Assembly (NCBI RefSeq): GCF_001954195.1
Contig: NZ_MBES01000074.1
Location: 1-64,000, forward strand
Direction: 5' to 3'
Source of the DNA: Mycobacterium sp. IS-1264
GTDB lineage: Bacteria; Actinomycetota; Actinomycetes; Mycobacteriales; Mycobacteriaceae
DNA: 64,000 nt
The notes under the pieces were generated by a model. The model had not been told where the DNA came from. It saw only the letters and a list, made by a program, of their open reading frames with translations, and did not search any database. Positions 42,340 through 51,012 of the stretch are shown here, piece by piece (positions within the stretch are counted from its first letter, which is position 1; every line of letters begins with the position of its first letter). A program made the position numbers and the translations under genes.

Positions 42340-43194
42340 ATGTCGGCTCCGCCCATCTTTCGCCTCATCGGCGACCGGCGGGTGTCCGTGGTGCGTGACG
42401 CCGCCGCAGTGTGGCGGGTCTTCGAAGAGGACCCGGTCGGGTCGTGCATGGTCGCGGCGCGCGTGGCGGATCACGGCATCGACCCCAACTCGATAGGTGG
42501 CGAGCTGTGGACCCGCCGCGGCGTGGAGGAGTCGCTGTGCTTCGCCGGGGCCAACCTGATCCCGCTGCGCGGCGGGCCGGCCGACCTCGCGGCGTTCGCC
42601 GACGAGGCGATGAGCGGGACGCGGCGGTGTTCGTCGCTGGTCGGCAGGGCCGGCCTGGTAATGCCGATGTGGGAGCGGCTCGAGTCGGCATGGGGTCCCG
42701 CGCGGGATGTGCGCGACCACCAACCGCTGATGGCCTTGACGACGCACCCGAGCTGCGAGATCGACACCGAGGTGCGCCAGGTCCGCCCGGAGGAGCTGGA
42801 CGCGTATCTGGTGGCGGCCGTCGACATGTTCATCGGCGAAGTGGGCGTCGACCCGCGGCTCGGTGACGGCGGTCGCGGCTACCGCCGTCGGGTGGCGAGC
42901 CTGATCGCGGCGGGACGCGCGTGGGCCCGCTTCGAGCACGGGGAGGTCGTCTTCAAGGCCGAAGTGGGATCGCAGTCCCCGGGGGTCGGCCAGATTCAGG
43001 GGGTGTGGGTGCACCCGGAGTGGCGCGGCCTGGGGATAGGCACCGCCGGCACCGCGATGGTGGCCGCCGTGATCGTCGGCGGCGGGCGGATCGCCAGCCT
43101 CTACGTGAACAACTTCAACGCGGTGGCCCGTGCCGCCTACGCCAGGGTGGGGTTCGCCGAGGTCGGCACCTTCGCGACCGTGCTGCTGGACTAG
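42340..43194 (+). CDS. DUF4081-GNAT family acetyltransferase
   Basis: The 284-residue protein has an N-terminal DUF4081-type domain (about 20-135, GSCMVAARVADHGIDP) and a C-terminal GNAT domain with the acetyl-CoA loop QIQGVWVHPEWRGLGIGTAGTAM and LYVNNFNAVARAAYARVGF. The acceptor is unknown. It follows ispG by 47 bases, as Rv2867c does. Confidence 0.9.
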   Translation: MSAPPIFRLIGDRRVSVVRDAAAVWRVFEEDPVGSCMVAARVADHGIDPNSIGGELWTRRGVEESLCFAGANLIPLRGGPADLAAFADEAMSGTRRCSSLVGRAGLVMPMWERLESAWGPARDVRDHQPLMALTTHPSCEIDTEVRQVRPEELDAYLVAAVDMFIGEVGVDPRLGDGGRGYRRRVASLIAAGRAWARFEHGEVVFKAEVGSQSPGVGQIQGVWVHPEWRGLGIGTAGTAMVAAVIVGGGRIASLYVNNFNAVARAAYARVGFAEVGTFATVLLD

Positions 43195-43200
43195 CTGTAT

Positions 43201-43260
43201 GCGAGCGTGCGGCTGGCCGCACGCTCGGCACCCAACGTGCGGCTGGCCGCACGTTCGGCA
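43201..43260. repeat. Two tandem 30-bp hairpin units
   Basis: Units 43201-43230 and 43231-43260 share GTGCGGCTGGCCGCAC and differ at four positions. Unit 1 folds with 11-bp arms (43203-43213/43216-43226), unit 2 with 10-bp arms (43234-43243/43246-43255). A G-C pair (43205/43224) is A-T (43235/43254) in unit 2, so pairing is conserved. It lies between the GNAT stop and the PBP gene and may act as a terminator. Confidence 0.7.
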
Positions 43261-43347
43261 TGGGGACCTGGCGCCGAGCGGCCCGTAACGGTTGGGTCTC
43301 GGTGTGTCGGCGACGGTGTGGAGGCCGTCGCTTTAACATCTGTACCG

Positions 43348-45162
43348 ATGGCAACAAAAACCACACTGACATCATTGGTTGCAGGCGTGCTGCTCGTCGC
43401 GGTGATCGCCATGTCCGGATGCACCCCGCGGCCCGACGGCCCGGGCCCGGCCGCCGAGAAGTTCTTCCGCGCGCTGGCCATCGGGGACACCGCGTCGGCC
43501 GCCCAGCTCAGCGACAACCCCAACGAAGCCCGTGAAGCGCTGAACGCCGCGTGGGCCGGGCTGCAGGCGACGCACCTGGACGCGCAGGTGCTGTCCTCGA
43601 AGTACGCCGAGGACACCGGCACGGTCGACTACCGGTTCACCTGGCACCTGCCCAAGAATCGCAGCTGGGCGTACGACGGCCAGTTGAAAATGGCTCGCGA
43701 CGAAGGTCGCTGGGAGGTTCGCTGGGCCGCCAACGGGCTGCATCCCAAGCTGGGTGAGCATCAGACGTTCGCCCTGCGCGCCGATGCGCCGCGGCGCGCG
43801 TCGGTGAACGAACTCGGCGGCAGCGACGTGCTGGCGCCGGGCTACCTGTACCACTACACCCTGGACGCCACCCAGGCCGGGCCCGGCCTCATCGGGACGG
43901 CGCACGCGATCGTCGATGTGCTACGGCCCCTGAACAATTCGCTGACCGACCCGCAGTTGCTGGCCGAGCAAGCCAGCTCGGCAACCCAGCCGGTCGACCT
44001 GGTGACGCTGCAACCCGCCGACAACGACAAGATCTTCCCGCTGATCGGCAAGCTGCCCGGAATCGTGATCACGCCGCAGGCCGACATGCTGCCCACCGAC
44101 CCGCATTTCGCGCCGGCCGTGATCAGCCAGGTGAAGAAGGCGGTCATCGACCAGCTCGACGGGCAGGCGGGCTGGCGGGTGGTCAGCGTCAACCAGAACA
44201 ATGTCGACGTCGCCGTGCTGCACGAGGTTGAAGGCACGCCGGCGCCGTCGGTGTCGATCACCCTGGACCGGGCGGTGCAGAACGCGGCCCAGCACGCGGT
44301 CGACACCCGCGGCGGCAAAGCGATGATGGTCGTGATCAAGCCGTCGACGGGAGAGATCCTCGCGATCGCGCAGAACGGCGCGGCCGACGCCGACGGCCTG
44401 ATCGCCACCACCGGCCTGTTCCCGCCCGGGTCGACATTCAAGATGGTCACCGCCGGGGCGGCCATCGAGCGCGACATGGCCACCCCCAACACGATGCTGG
44501 GCTGCCCCGGCCACATCGATATCGGGCACCGCACCATCCCCAACTACGGCGGCTTCGATCTCGGCGTGGTGCCGATGTCGCGAGCATTCGCCAGTTCCTG
44601 CAACACCACCTTCGCCGAGCTGAGCAGCAGGATGCCGCCCCGGGGCCTGACGCAGGCGGCCACCCGCTACGGGATCGGGCTCGACTACCAGGTCGACGGC
44701 ATCACCACGGTCACCGGGTCGGTGCCGCCGACGGTGGACCTGGCCGAGCGCACCGAGGACGGGTTCGGCCAGGGCAAGGTGCTGGCCAGTCCATTCGGCA
44801 TGGCCCTGGTCGCGGCCACGGTCGCCGCCGGCAAGACGCCCGTGCCGCAGCTGATTGCCGGGCGGCAGACGGCGGTCGACGGCGACAACACCCCGATCAG
44901 CCCGAAGATGGTCGACGCGCTGCGGCCCATGATGCGGCTGGTGGTGACCAACGGGACCGCCAAGGAGATCGCCGGCTGTTGCGGCGAGGTGTACGGCAAG
45001 ACCGGTGAAGCCGAATTTCCGGGCGGATCGCATTCCTGGTTCGCCGGGTACCGCGGCGATCTGGCGTTCGCCTCGCTGATCGTCGGGGGCGGCAGCTCCG
45101 AATACGCGGTCCGGATGACCAAGGTGATGTTCGAGTCGCTGCCGAGGGACTTCCTCGCCTAA
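43348..45162 (+). CDS. Penicillin-binding lipoprotein (transpeptidase)
   Basis: The 604-residue protein has lipobox AMSGC (Cys at about 24), an NTF2-like N-terminal domain (MecA_N type, about 30-140), a dimerisation/allosteric domain, and a transpeptidase domain with PPGSTFKM (Ser-x-x-Lys), SSCNTTF (SxN) and YGKTGEAE (KTG). It is a class B-like peptidoglycan DD-transpeptidase. The start has TAACAT 8 bases upstream. Matches Rv2864c by position. Confidence 0.95.
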   Translation: MATKTTLTSLVAGVLLVAVIAMSGCTPRPDGPGPAAEKFFRALAIGDTASAAQLSDNPNEAREALNAAWAGLQATHLDAQVLSSKYAEDTGTVDYRFTWHLPKNRSWAYDGQLKMARDEGRWEVRWAANGLHPKLGEHQTFALRADAPRRASVNELGGSDVLAPGYLYHYTLDATQAGPGLIGTAHAIVDVLRPLNNSLTDPQLLAEQASSATQPVDLVTLQPADNDKIFPLIGKLPGIVITPQADMLPTDPHFAPAVISQVKKAVIDQLDGQAGWRVVSVNQNNVDVAVLHEVEGTPAPSVSITLDRAVQNAAQHAVDTRGGKAMMVVIKPSTGEILAIAQNGAADADGLIATTGLFPPGSTFKMVTAGAAIERDMATPNTMLGCPGHIDIGHRTIPNYGGFDLGVVPMSRAFASSCNTTFAELSSRMPPRGLTQAATRYGIGLDYQVDGITTVTGSVPPTVDLAERTEDGFGQGKVLASPFGMALVAATVAAGKTPVPQLIAGRQTAVDGDNTPISPKMVDALRPMMRLVVTNGTAKEIAGCCGEVYGKTGEAEFPGGSHSWFAGYRGDLAFASLIVGGGSSEYAVRMTKVMFESLPRDFLA

Positions 45163-45245
45163 TCCGATGGTGGCGACCCACTGCGCCCCGCTACGCCGCG
45201 CTTGCGATCGCCACCCGCGCCGGGTCCGCGCCGCCGCAACAGCGG

Positions 45246-45251
45246 TAAATT
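45246..45251 (+). promoter_or_regulatory. -10 box TAAATT before DUF1707 gene
   Basis: TAAATT is 6 bases before ATG 45258, no Shine-Dalgarno; leaderless type. Confidence 0.5.
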
Positions 45252-45257
45252 GCGAAC

Positions 45258-45836
45258 ATGACGGATACCGGCCCCGACACGGTCACGTTGCGCGTGTCCG
45301 ACGCCGACCGCAACGGCACCATGCGGCGCCTGCACAACGCCGTCGCGCTCGGGCTGATCGACATCGGCGAGTTCGAGCAGCGCTCGTCGCGGGTGTCCTA
45401 TGCGCGCACCCAGCATGAGCTCGACGAGCTGGTCGGCGACCTGCCCGGGCCGGGTGCCATCGTCACCTCCGCGGCCGACCGGGTGGAGCTGCGGGGCTGG
45501 GCCGGTTCCCTGAAGCGCCACGGCGAATGGATGGTGCCCACCCGCCTGGCGCTGGTGCGCCGCCTGGGATCGATCGACCTCGACCTCACCCGGGCCCGGT
45601 TCGCCGGGCCGGTGGTGGTCATCGAACTCGACATGAAGTTCGGCTCCCTGGACCTGCGGCTGCCCGACGGCGCCAGCGCCTCGATCGACGACGTCGAGGT
45701 CTACGTGGGCAGCGCCGCCGACCGGCGCAGGGACGCGCCGGCCGAGGGGTCGCCGCACGTGGTGCTGACCGGCCGGGTGACATGCGGTTCGGTGATCATC
45801 CGCGGACCGCGCCGTTCCCTGCTGCGGCGTCGTTAG
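45258..45836 (+). CDS. DUF1707 domain-containing protein
   Basis: The 192-residue soluble protein has an N-terminal DUF1707 domain (RVSDADRNGTMRRLHNAVALGLIDIGEFEQRS), which is SHOCT-like, and a C-terminal beta-rich repeat (MKFGSLDLRLPDGASASIDDVEVYVGSA) like the LiaF/YvqF cell-wall response domain. No membrane helix is seen. It may take part in envelope-stress sensing; this is inferred only from the domains. Confidence 0.85.
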   Translation: MTDTGPDTVTLRVSDADRNGTMRRLHNAVALGLIDIGEFEQRSSRVSYARTQHELDELVGDLPGPGAIVTSAADRVELRGWAGSLKRHGEWMVPTRLALVRRLGSIDLDLTRARFAGPVVVIELDMKFGSLDLRLPDGASASIDDVEVYVGSAADRRRDAPAEGSPHVVLTGRVTCGSVIIRGPRRSLLRRR

Positions 45837-45904
45837 CGAGCCGAATTCGCCGAGAGTGCTTATTTGCAGGCGGCTCGTTGAACGCACCTCCGAAAGCGCA
45901 TCGT

Positions 45905-45910
45905 TAAGCT
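45905..45910 (+). promoter_or_regulatory. -10 box TAAGCT before map
   Basis: TAAGCT is 6 bases before ATG 45917 with no Shine-Dalgarno; leaderless type. Confidence 0.5.
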
Positions 45911-45916
45911 GGCTGC

Positions 45917-46774
45917 ATGCCCGCTCGCACCGCGCTTTCCCCCGGAGTGTTGTCCCCGACGCTGCCGGTGCCCAACCGCATCCCGCGTCCGGAGTACGTC
46001 GGTAAGGCGACCGCCAAGGAGGGCACCGAGCCGTGGGTGCAGACGCCGGAAGTCATCGAGAAGATGCGCGTCGCGGGCCGGATCGCGGCCGGCGCGCTCG
46101 CCGAGGCGGGTAAGGCGGTCGCGCCCGGGGTGACGACCGACGAGCTGGACCGCATCGCGCACGAGTACATGGTCGACAACGGCGCCTACCCATCGACTCT
46201 GGGCTACAAGGGATTCCCGAAGTCGTGCTGCACGTCGCTCAACGAGGTCATCTGCCACGGCATCCCCGACTCGACCGTGATCGCCGACGGCGACATCGTC
46301 AACATCGATGTCACCGCCTACATCGACGGTGTGCACGGCGACACCAACGCGACGTTCCTGGCCGGCGACGTCTCCGAGGAGCACCGGCTGCTCGTCGAGC
46401 GCACCAAGGAGGCGACGATGCGGGCGATCAACGCCGTCAAGCCGGGGCGCGCGCTGTCGGTCGTCGGCCGTGTCATCGAGGCCTACGCAAATCGGTTCGG
46501 GTACAACGTGGTTCGCGACTTCACCGGGCATGGCATCGGCACCACGTTTCACAACGGCCTGGTGGTGCTGCACTACGACCAACCCTCGATCACGACGGAA
46601 ATCCAGCAGGGCATGACGTTCACGATCGAACCGATGATCAACCTCGGCGGCCTGGACTACGAGATCTGGGACGACGGCTGGACGGTGGTCACCAAGGACC
46701 GCAAGTGGACCGCGCAGTTCGAGCACACTCTGCTGGTCACCGACACCGGCGCCGAAATCCTGACCCAGGTGTAA
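45917..46774 (+). CDS. map: Methionine aminopeptidase type I
   Basis: The 285-residue enzyme removes N-terminal Met. Metal ligands are visible: DIVNIDVTAYIDGVHGDTNATF (two Asp), GHGIGTTFH (His), FTIEPMINLGG (Glu) and QFEHTLLVT (Glu). The 40-residue N-terminal extension with LPVPNRIPRPEYVG is the SH3-ligand-like linker of mycobacterial MapB (type 1c). Confidence 0.97.
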   Translation: MPARTALSPGVLSPTLPVPNRIPRPEYVGKATAKEGTEPWVQTPEVIEKMRVAGRIAAGALAEAGKAVAPGVTTDELDRIAHEYMVDNGAYPSTLGYKGFPKSCCTSLNEVICHGIPDSTVIADGDIVNIDVTAYIDGVHGDTNATFLAGDVSEEHRLLVERTKEATMRAINAVKPGRALSVVGRVIEAYANRFGYNVVRDFTGHGIGTTFHNGLVVLHYDQPSITTEIQQGMTFTIEPMINLGGLDYEIWDDGWTVVTKDRKWTAQFEHTLLVTDTGAEILTQV

Positions 46775-46781
46775 GGACCCG

Positions 46782-48284
46782 TTGAACGGCGCGCTGCTCG
46801 TCGCGGGCACCAGCTCCGACGCCGGGAAATCCGTGGTGGTCGCGGGCCTGTGCCGGCTGCTGGCGGGCAAGGGCATCCGGGTCGCGCCGTTCAAGGCGCA
46901 GAACATGTCCAACAACTCGGTCGTCACCGTCGAGGGCGGCGAGATCGGCCGGGCTCAGGCGATCCAGGCGCGGGCGGCGGGGCTGGAGCCCAGCGTGCGG
47001 TTCAACCCGATCCTGCTCAAACCGGGCGGCGACCGCACGTCGCAGCTGGTGATCCGCGGGCAGGTGGCCGAATCCGTCAGCGCGGCCGGCTACATCGAGC
47101 ATCGCGACCGGCTCGCCGGCATCGTGCTCGACGAATTGTCCTGCCTGCGCGACGAATTCGACGCGGTGATCTGCGAGGGCGCCGGTTCGCCGGCCGAAAT
47201 TAACCTGCGCACAACGGATTTGGCCAACATGGGCCTGGCCAGGGCCGCGAACCTGCCGGTGATCCTGGTCGGCGACATCGACCGCGGCGGGTTACTGGCC
47301 CATCTGTTCGGCACGGTCGCCGTGCTCGAACCGGACGACCAGGCGCTGATCGCCGGGTTCGTGGTCAACAAATTCCGCGGCGACCCGGCGCTGCTGGAAC
47401 CCGGGCTGCGGCAGCTGCTGGCCCTGACCGGCCGCCCGACCTACGGGGTGCTGCCCTACACCGACGAGCTCTGGCTCGACGCCGAGGACTCGCTGTCGGT
47501 GGTCGCCCATCGCGTCGTCGGCACGCCCGCGCCGCCCCACGGCGGCCAGTGGCTGCGGGTGGCCGCCGTCCGGCTGCCCCGGATCTCCAACTCCACCGAC
47601 GTCGAGGCCCTGGCGTGTGAGCCCGGCGTGCTGGTGCGCTGGGTCACCGACCCCGCCGACCTGGCGGACACCGACCTGATCGTGCTGCCGGGCAGCAAGG
47701 CCACCGTCGCCGACCTGACCTGGCTGCACGATCGCGGCCTGGCCGCCGCGATCACCCGCCACGCCGGGGCCGGCAAGCCGGTGCTGGGCATCTGCGGCGG
47801 CCTGCAGATGCTGTGCCGGTGCATCGAGGACACGGTGGAGTCCGGCGCCGGGGAGGTCGCCGGGCTGGGGCTGCTGGACGCCGACGTCGCGTTCGCCCCG
47901 ACCAAGACGCTGCGCCGCTGGCAACGGCCGCTGACCGGATACGAGATTCATCACGGGCGGCTGTCCCGGTGCGCCGAGGACGCGTGGTTCGCGCAAGACG
48001 GCGAACCGCAGGGCATCGTGCGCGGCGCGGTCTTCGGCACGCACTGGCACGGCCTGCTCGACAACGACGACTTCCGGCGCGCGTGGCTTACCCGCGTCGC
48101 CGACGCGGCCGGCCGCGGCGGATTCGCGGTCTGCCCCGACACCGACGTCACCGCACGCCGCGACGCCCAACTGGATCTGATCGCCGGGCTGCTGGCATCG
48201 CATCTCGACGTCGATGCCGTCCTCAGCCTGCTCGACGGCCCCCCGCCGAGACGACCGCACATCGCAAGCGCATTGCGGCCGTAG
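46782..48284 (+). CDS. cobQ: Cobyric acid synthase
   Basis: The 500-residue enzyme amidates four side chains of adenosyl-cobyrinate diamide. The N-terminal synthetase domain has GTSSDAGKSVVVAGL (P-loop), APFKAQNMSNNS and FNPILLKPGGD. The C-terminal glutaminase has GICGGLQMLC (Cys) and GTHWHGLL (His). The TTG start is 7 bases after map. I recall cobQ elsewhere in M. tuberculosis, so placement here is a rearrangement or lineage difference; cobO and cobB lie 15 kb downstream. Confidence 0.93.
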   Translation: MNGALLVAGTSSDAGKSVVVAGLCRLLAGKGIRVAPFKAQNMSNNSVVTVEGGEIGRAQAIQARAAGLEPSVRFNPILLKPGGDRTSQLVIRGQVAESVSAAGYIEHRDRLAGIVLDELSCLRDEFDAVICEGAGSPAEINLRTTDLANMGLARAANLPVILVGDIDRGGLLAHLFGTVAVLEPDDQALIAGFVVNKFRGDPALLEPGLRQLLALTGRPTYGVLPYTDELWLDAEDSLSVVAHRVVGTPAPPHGGQWLRVAAVRLPRISNSTDVEALACEPGVLVRWVTDPADLADTDLIVLPGSKATVADLTWLHDRGLAAAITRHAGAGKPVLGICGGLQMLCRCIEDTVESGAGEVAGLGLLDADVAFAPTKTLRRWQRPLTGYEIHHGRLSRCAEDAWFAQDGEPQGIVRGAVFGTHWHGLLDNDDFRRAWLTRVADAAGRGGFAVCPDTDVTARRDAQLDLIAGLLASHLDVDAVLSLLDGPPPRRPHIASALRP

Positions 48285-48321
48285 CGCCGTACAAGCCTCG
48301 CGCATACCGGCCGATTCCCTG

Positions 48322-48327
48322 TAGCGT
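48322..48327 (+). promoter_or_regulatory. -10 box TAGCGT
   Basis: TAGCGT is 6 bases before GTG 48334, no Shine-Dalgarno; it favours GTG over the internal ATGs at 48343 and 48346. Confidence 0.5.
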
Positions 48328-48333
48328 GCGGGA

Positions 48334-48897
48334 GTGCCCTCGATGATGACCACACTCGACGGGTTTCCCGTTCCTGTTGGCGTAGCCGGTCCCGACAAGG
48401 GCGTCGTCGTCGTCATACTCGGCGACGCACAGCGGGCGCCCGCCGCGTATGACGCCGTGTGCGAGCGCCTGCACACCGCTTCGCTGCGCACGGTCGTCGT
48501 CGGCCTCGATCCTCGGCTGACGCCCAAGTCGGTGGTCGGCATCCTCGACGCGCTGGGCATCGGGTGGGCCGTGGTGGTCGGCGACCGCGCCGGTGCCGAC
48601 CTGGCTTGGGAACTCGCGGCGACCAAGTTGGGCCGGTTCACCGGTCTGGTCGTCATCGACCGTGGGCATCCACGGGTGCCCGACCCCAGCGGAGTCATTC
48701 GCGACGAACACTGCCCGCCGGTGGAGATCGGCACCACCGTTCTGGTCAGCTCCCCTGGCGGGCGGTCTGTCGCCCGCAACAGCCAGCGCTTCGTGTACGC
48801 CGAATACCGCACCGTGGATCTGCTCGGGCGGCGCAACGCGCAGGAGTCGACCGCGCAGTTGGCCGCCGAGATCGTGTTGCGCGCCAGCACCTGGTAG
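48334..48897 (+). CDS. Small alpha/beta-hydrolase-like protein, degenerate site
   Basis: The 187-residue protein has the strand order of the alpha/beta hydrolase fold: GVVVVILGDAQRAPAAYDAV, LRTVVVGLDPRLTPKSVVGILDALGI, then VVGDRAGADLAWELA where the nucleophile Ser of GxSxG is replaced by Arg. LVVIDRGHP follows. The C-terminal His region is weak. It may be a non-catalytic relative. Precedes glnA4 by 17 bases and may be its first operon gene. Confidence 0.6.
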   Translation: MPSMMTTLDGFPVPVGVAGPDKGVVVVILGDAQRAPAAYDAVCERLHTASLRTVVVGLDPRLTPKSVVGILDALGIGWAVVVGDRAGADLAWELAATKLGRFTGLVVIDRGHPRVPDPSGVIRDEHCPPVEIGTTVLVSSPGGRSVARNSQRFVYAEYRTVDLLGRRNAQESTAQLAAEIVLRASTW

Positions 48898-48914
48898 CCG
48901 GTCCGGACTCGCGC

Positions 48915-50279
48915 ATGTTGTCCTTGGCCGCGCTGGACCAACTGGTCGGGATCGATGAGGTGGACACCGTCATCGTGGCCTTCACCGACATGCAGGGCCG
49001 GCTCGTCGGCAAGCGGATCTCGGCCCGGCTCTTTCTCGACGAGGTCGCCGCCCACGGCGCCGAGTGCTGCAGCTACCTGCTGGCCGTCGACGTCGAAATG
49101 AACACCGTGCCCGGTTACGCGATGTCGAGCTGGGACACCGGATACGGCGACATGGTGATGATGCCCGACCTGACCACACTGCGGCTGGTGCCCTGGCTGC
49201 CCGCCACGGCGCTGGTCCTCGCGGACCTGTGTTGGGCAGACGGCGGCGCGGTCGCCGCCTCGCCGCGCGCCGTGCTGCGCCGTCAGCTGGACCGGCTGGG
49301 AAAGCGCGGACTGGCCGCGGACGTCGCGACCGAGCTGGAGTTCATCGTGTTCGACCAGTCGTATCGCGAGGCCTGGGCCGGCGGCTACCGCGGGCTGACC
49401 CCGGCCAGCGATTACAACATCGACTACTCGATATTGGCCTCATCGCGGATGGAGCCGCTGCTGCACGACATTCGGTCGGGCATGCAGGGGGCGGGCCTAC
49501 GCTTCGAGGCCGTCAAAGGCGAATGCAACAAGGGACAGCAGGAGATCGGCTTCCGCTACGACGAGGCGCTGGTGACCTGCGACAACCACGCCGTCTACAA
49601 GAACGGCGCCAAGGAAATCGCCGACCAGCACTCCAAGAGCCTGACGTTCATGGCGAAATACGATGAGCGCGAAGGCAATAGCTGCCACATCCACCTTTCG
49701 CTGCGAGCCGACGACGGCCCTGAAAAAGGTAAAGCGGTGTTCGCCGACGAATCCGGGCCGCACGGCATGTCGTCGACGTTTCGCAGTTTCGTCGCCGGCC
49801 AGTTGGCCACGCTGCGCGAACTCACCCTGTTCTTCGCCCCGAACATCAATTCCTACAAGCGATTTGCCGACGGCAGTTTCGCGCCCACCGCGCTGGCGTG
49901 GGGGCTGGACAACCGCACCTGCGCGCTGCGGGTCGTCGGCCACGGCCGCAACATCCGGGTCGAATGCCGGGTCGCGGGCGGCGACGTCAACCAATACCTC
50001 GCGGTGGCGGCGCTGATAGCCGGTGGGCTGTCCGGCATCGAACGAGGGCTGGAGCTACCCGAGCCGTGCGCGGGCAACGCCTACGAGGACCAGGCCCTGC
50101 ACCGGCTGCCCGCGACGCTGGCCGAGGCCGCCGCGTTGTTCGAGGCCTCGGCGCTGGCGCGCGAGGCGTTCGGCGACGAAGTGGTGACGCACTACCTCAA
50201 CAACGCCCGCGTGGAGGTGGCGGCGTTCAACGCGGCGGTCACCGACTGGGAGAGGGTGCGCGGTTTTGAACGCCTCTAA
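48915..50279 (+). CDS. glnA4: Glutamine synthetase-like protein GlnA4
   Basis: The 454-residue protein has the GS fold: FTDMQGRLVGKRI, TELEFIVFD (metal Glu), GECNKGQQEIGFRYDEAL, GNSCHIHLSLR (metal His), and a C-terminal NRTCALRVVGHGRNIRVECR. The divergent GS group to which GlnA4 belongs contains gamma-glutamyl-amine ligases. Followed by a glutamine-amidotransferase-type hydrolase, an aldehyde dehydrogenase and an SDR, it probably gamma-glutamylates an amine rather than ammonia. Confidence 0.9.
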   Translation: MLSLAALDQLVGIDEVDTVIVAFTDMQGRLVGKRISARLFLDEVAAHGAECCSYLLAVDVEMNTVPGYAMSSWDTGYGDMVMMPDLTTLRLVPWLPATALVLADLCWADGGAVAASPRAVLRRQLDRLGKRGLAADVATELEFIVFDQSYREAWAGGYRGLTPASDYNIDYSILASSRMEPLLHDIRSGMQGAGLRFEAVKGECNKGQQEIGFRYDEALVTCDNHAVYKNGAKEIADQHSKSLTFMAKYDEREGNSCHIHLSLRADDGPEKGKAVFADESGPHGMSSTFRSFVAGQLATLRELTLFFAPNINSYKRFADGSFAPTALAWGLDNRTCALRVVGHGRNIRVECRVAGGDVNQYLAVAALIAGGLSGIERGLELPEPCAGNAYEDQALHRLPATLAEAAALFEASALAREAFGDEVVTHYLNNARVEVAAFNAAVTDWERVRGFERL

Positions 50280-51012
50280 GCGACCCGCCTCCAGGCGACC
50301 GGTGGTGGGCCTGACCACCTACCTGGAGCGGGTGCAGGCGGGAATCTGGGACGTTCCGGCCGGCTATCTGCCCGCGGACTACTTTCAGGGCGTCATCGAT
50401 GCGGGAGGCGTCGCGGTGTTGCTGCCGCCGCAGCCGGCCGACGGCGACGCCGTGAGCGCGGCGCTGGACAGCCTGGACGCCTTGGTGATCACCGGGGGCT
50501 ACGATCTCGACCCAGCCGCCTACGGCCAGCCGCCGCATCCGACCACCGACCCGCCGCGCAGCGTGCGCGACGCTTGGGAGCTCGCGCTGTTGCGGGGCGC
50601 GCTGGACCGACGGCTCCCGGTGCTGGGCATCTGCCGCGGCGCGCAGGTGCTCAATGTCGCGTTCGGGGGCACGCTGCACCAGCACCTGCCCGACGTGCTC
50701 GGCCATTCCCGGCATCGGGCCGGCAACGCCGTGTTCACCACGCTGCCGGTGCGGACCGTGCCGGGGACTCGGCTGGCCGCGCTGATGGGGGAGTCCACCG
50801 ACGCGTCGTGTTATCACCATCAAGCCATCGACAAGGTGGGTGATCCTCTGGTGGTCAGCGCGTGGGACGCCGACGGTGTCGTCGAGGGGTTGGAGTTGCC
50901 CGGCGATCACTTCGTCCTTGCGGTGCAGTGGCATCCGGAGCAGACCCTGGGCGACCTGCGGCTGTTCAAGGCGGTCGTCGACGCCGCGCGGTCCTACGCG
51001 GACGGCAGATGA
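50266..51012 (+). CDS. Gamma-glutamyl-gamma-aminobutyrate hydrolase-like amidotransferase
   Basis: The 248-residue class I glutamine-amidotransferase-fold protein is of the PuuD group: VVGLTTYLE, GGYDLDPAAYG, GICRGAQVLNVAFGG (catalytic Cys), and LAVQWHPEQT (His, Glu). It would remove the gamma-glutamyl group at the end of an amine-degradation pathway. The TTG start overlaps the glnA4 end by 14 bases, so translation is linked. Confidence 0.9.
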   Translation: MNASKRPASRRPVVGLTTYLERVQAGIWDVPAGYLPADYFQGVIDAGGVAVLLPPQPADGDAVSAALDSLDALVITGGYDLDPAAYGQPPHPTTDPPRSVRDAWELALLRGALDRRLPVLGICRGAQVLNVAFGGTLHQHLPDVLGHSRHRAGNAVFTTLPVRTVPGTRLAALMGESTDASCYHHQAIDKVGDPLVVSAWDADGVVEGLELPGDHFVLAVQWHPEQTLGDLRLFKAVVDAARSYADGR

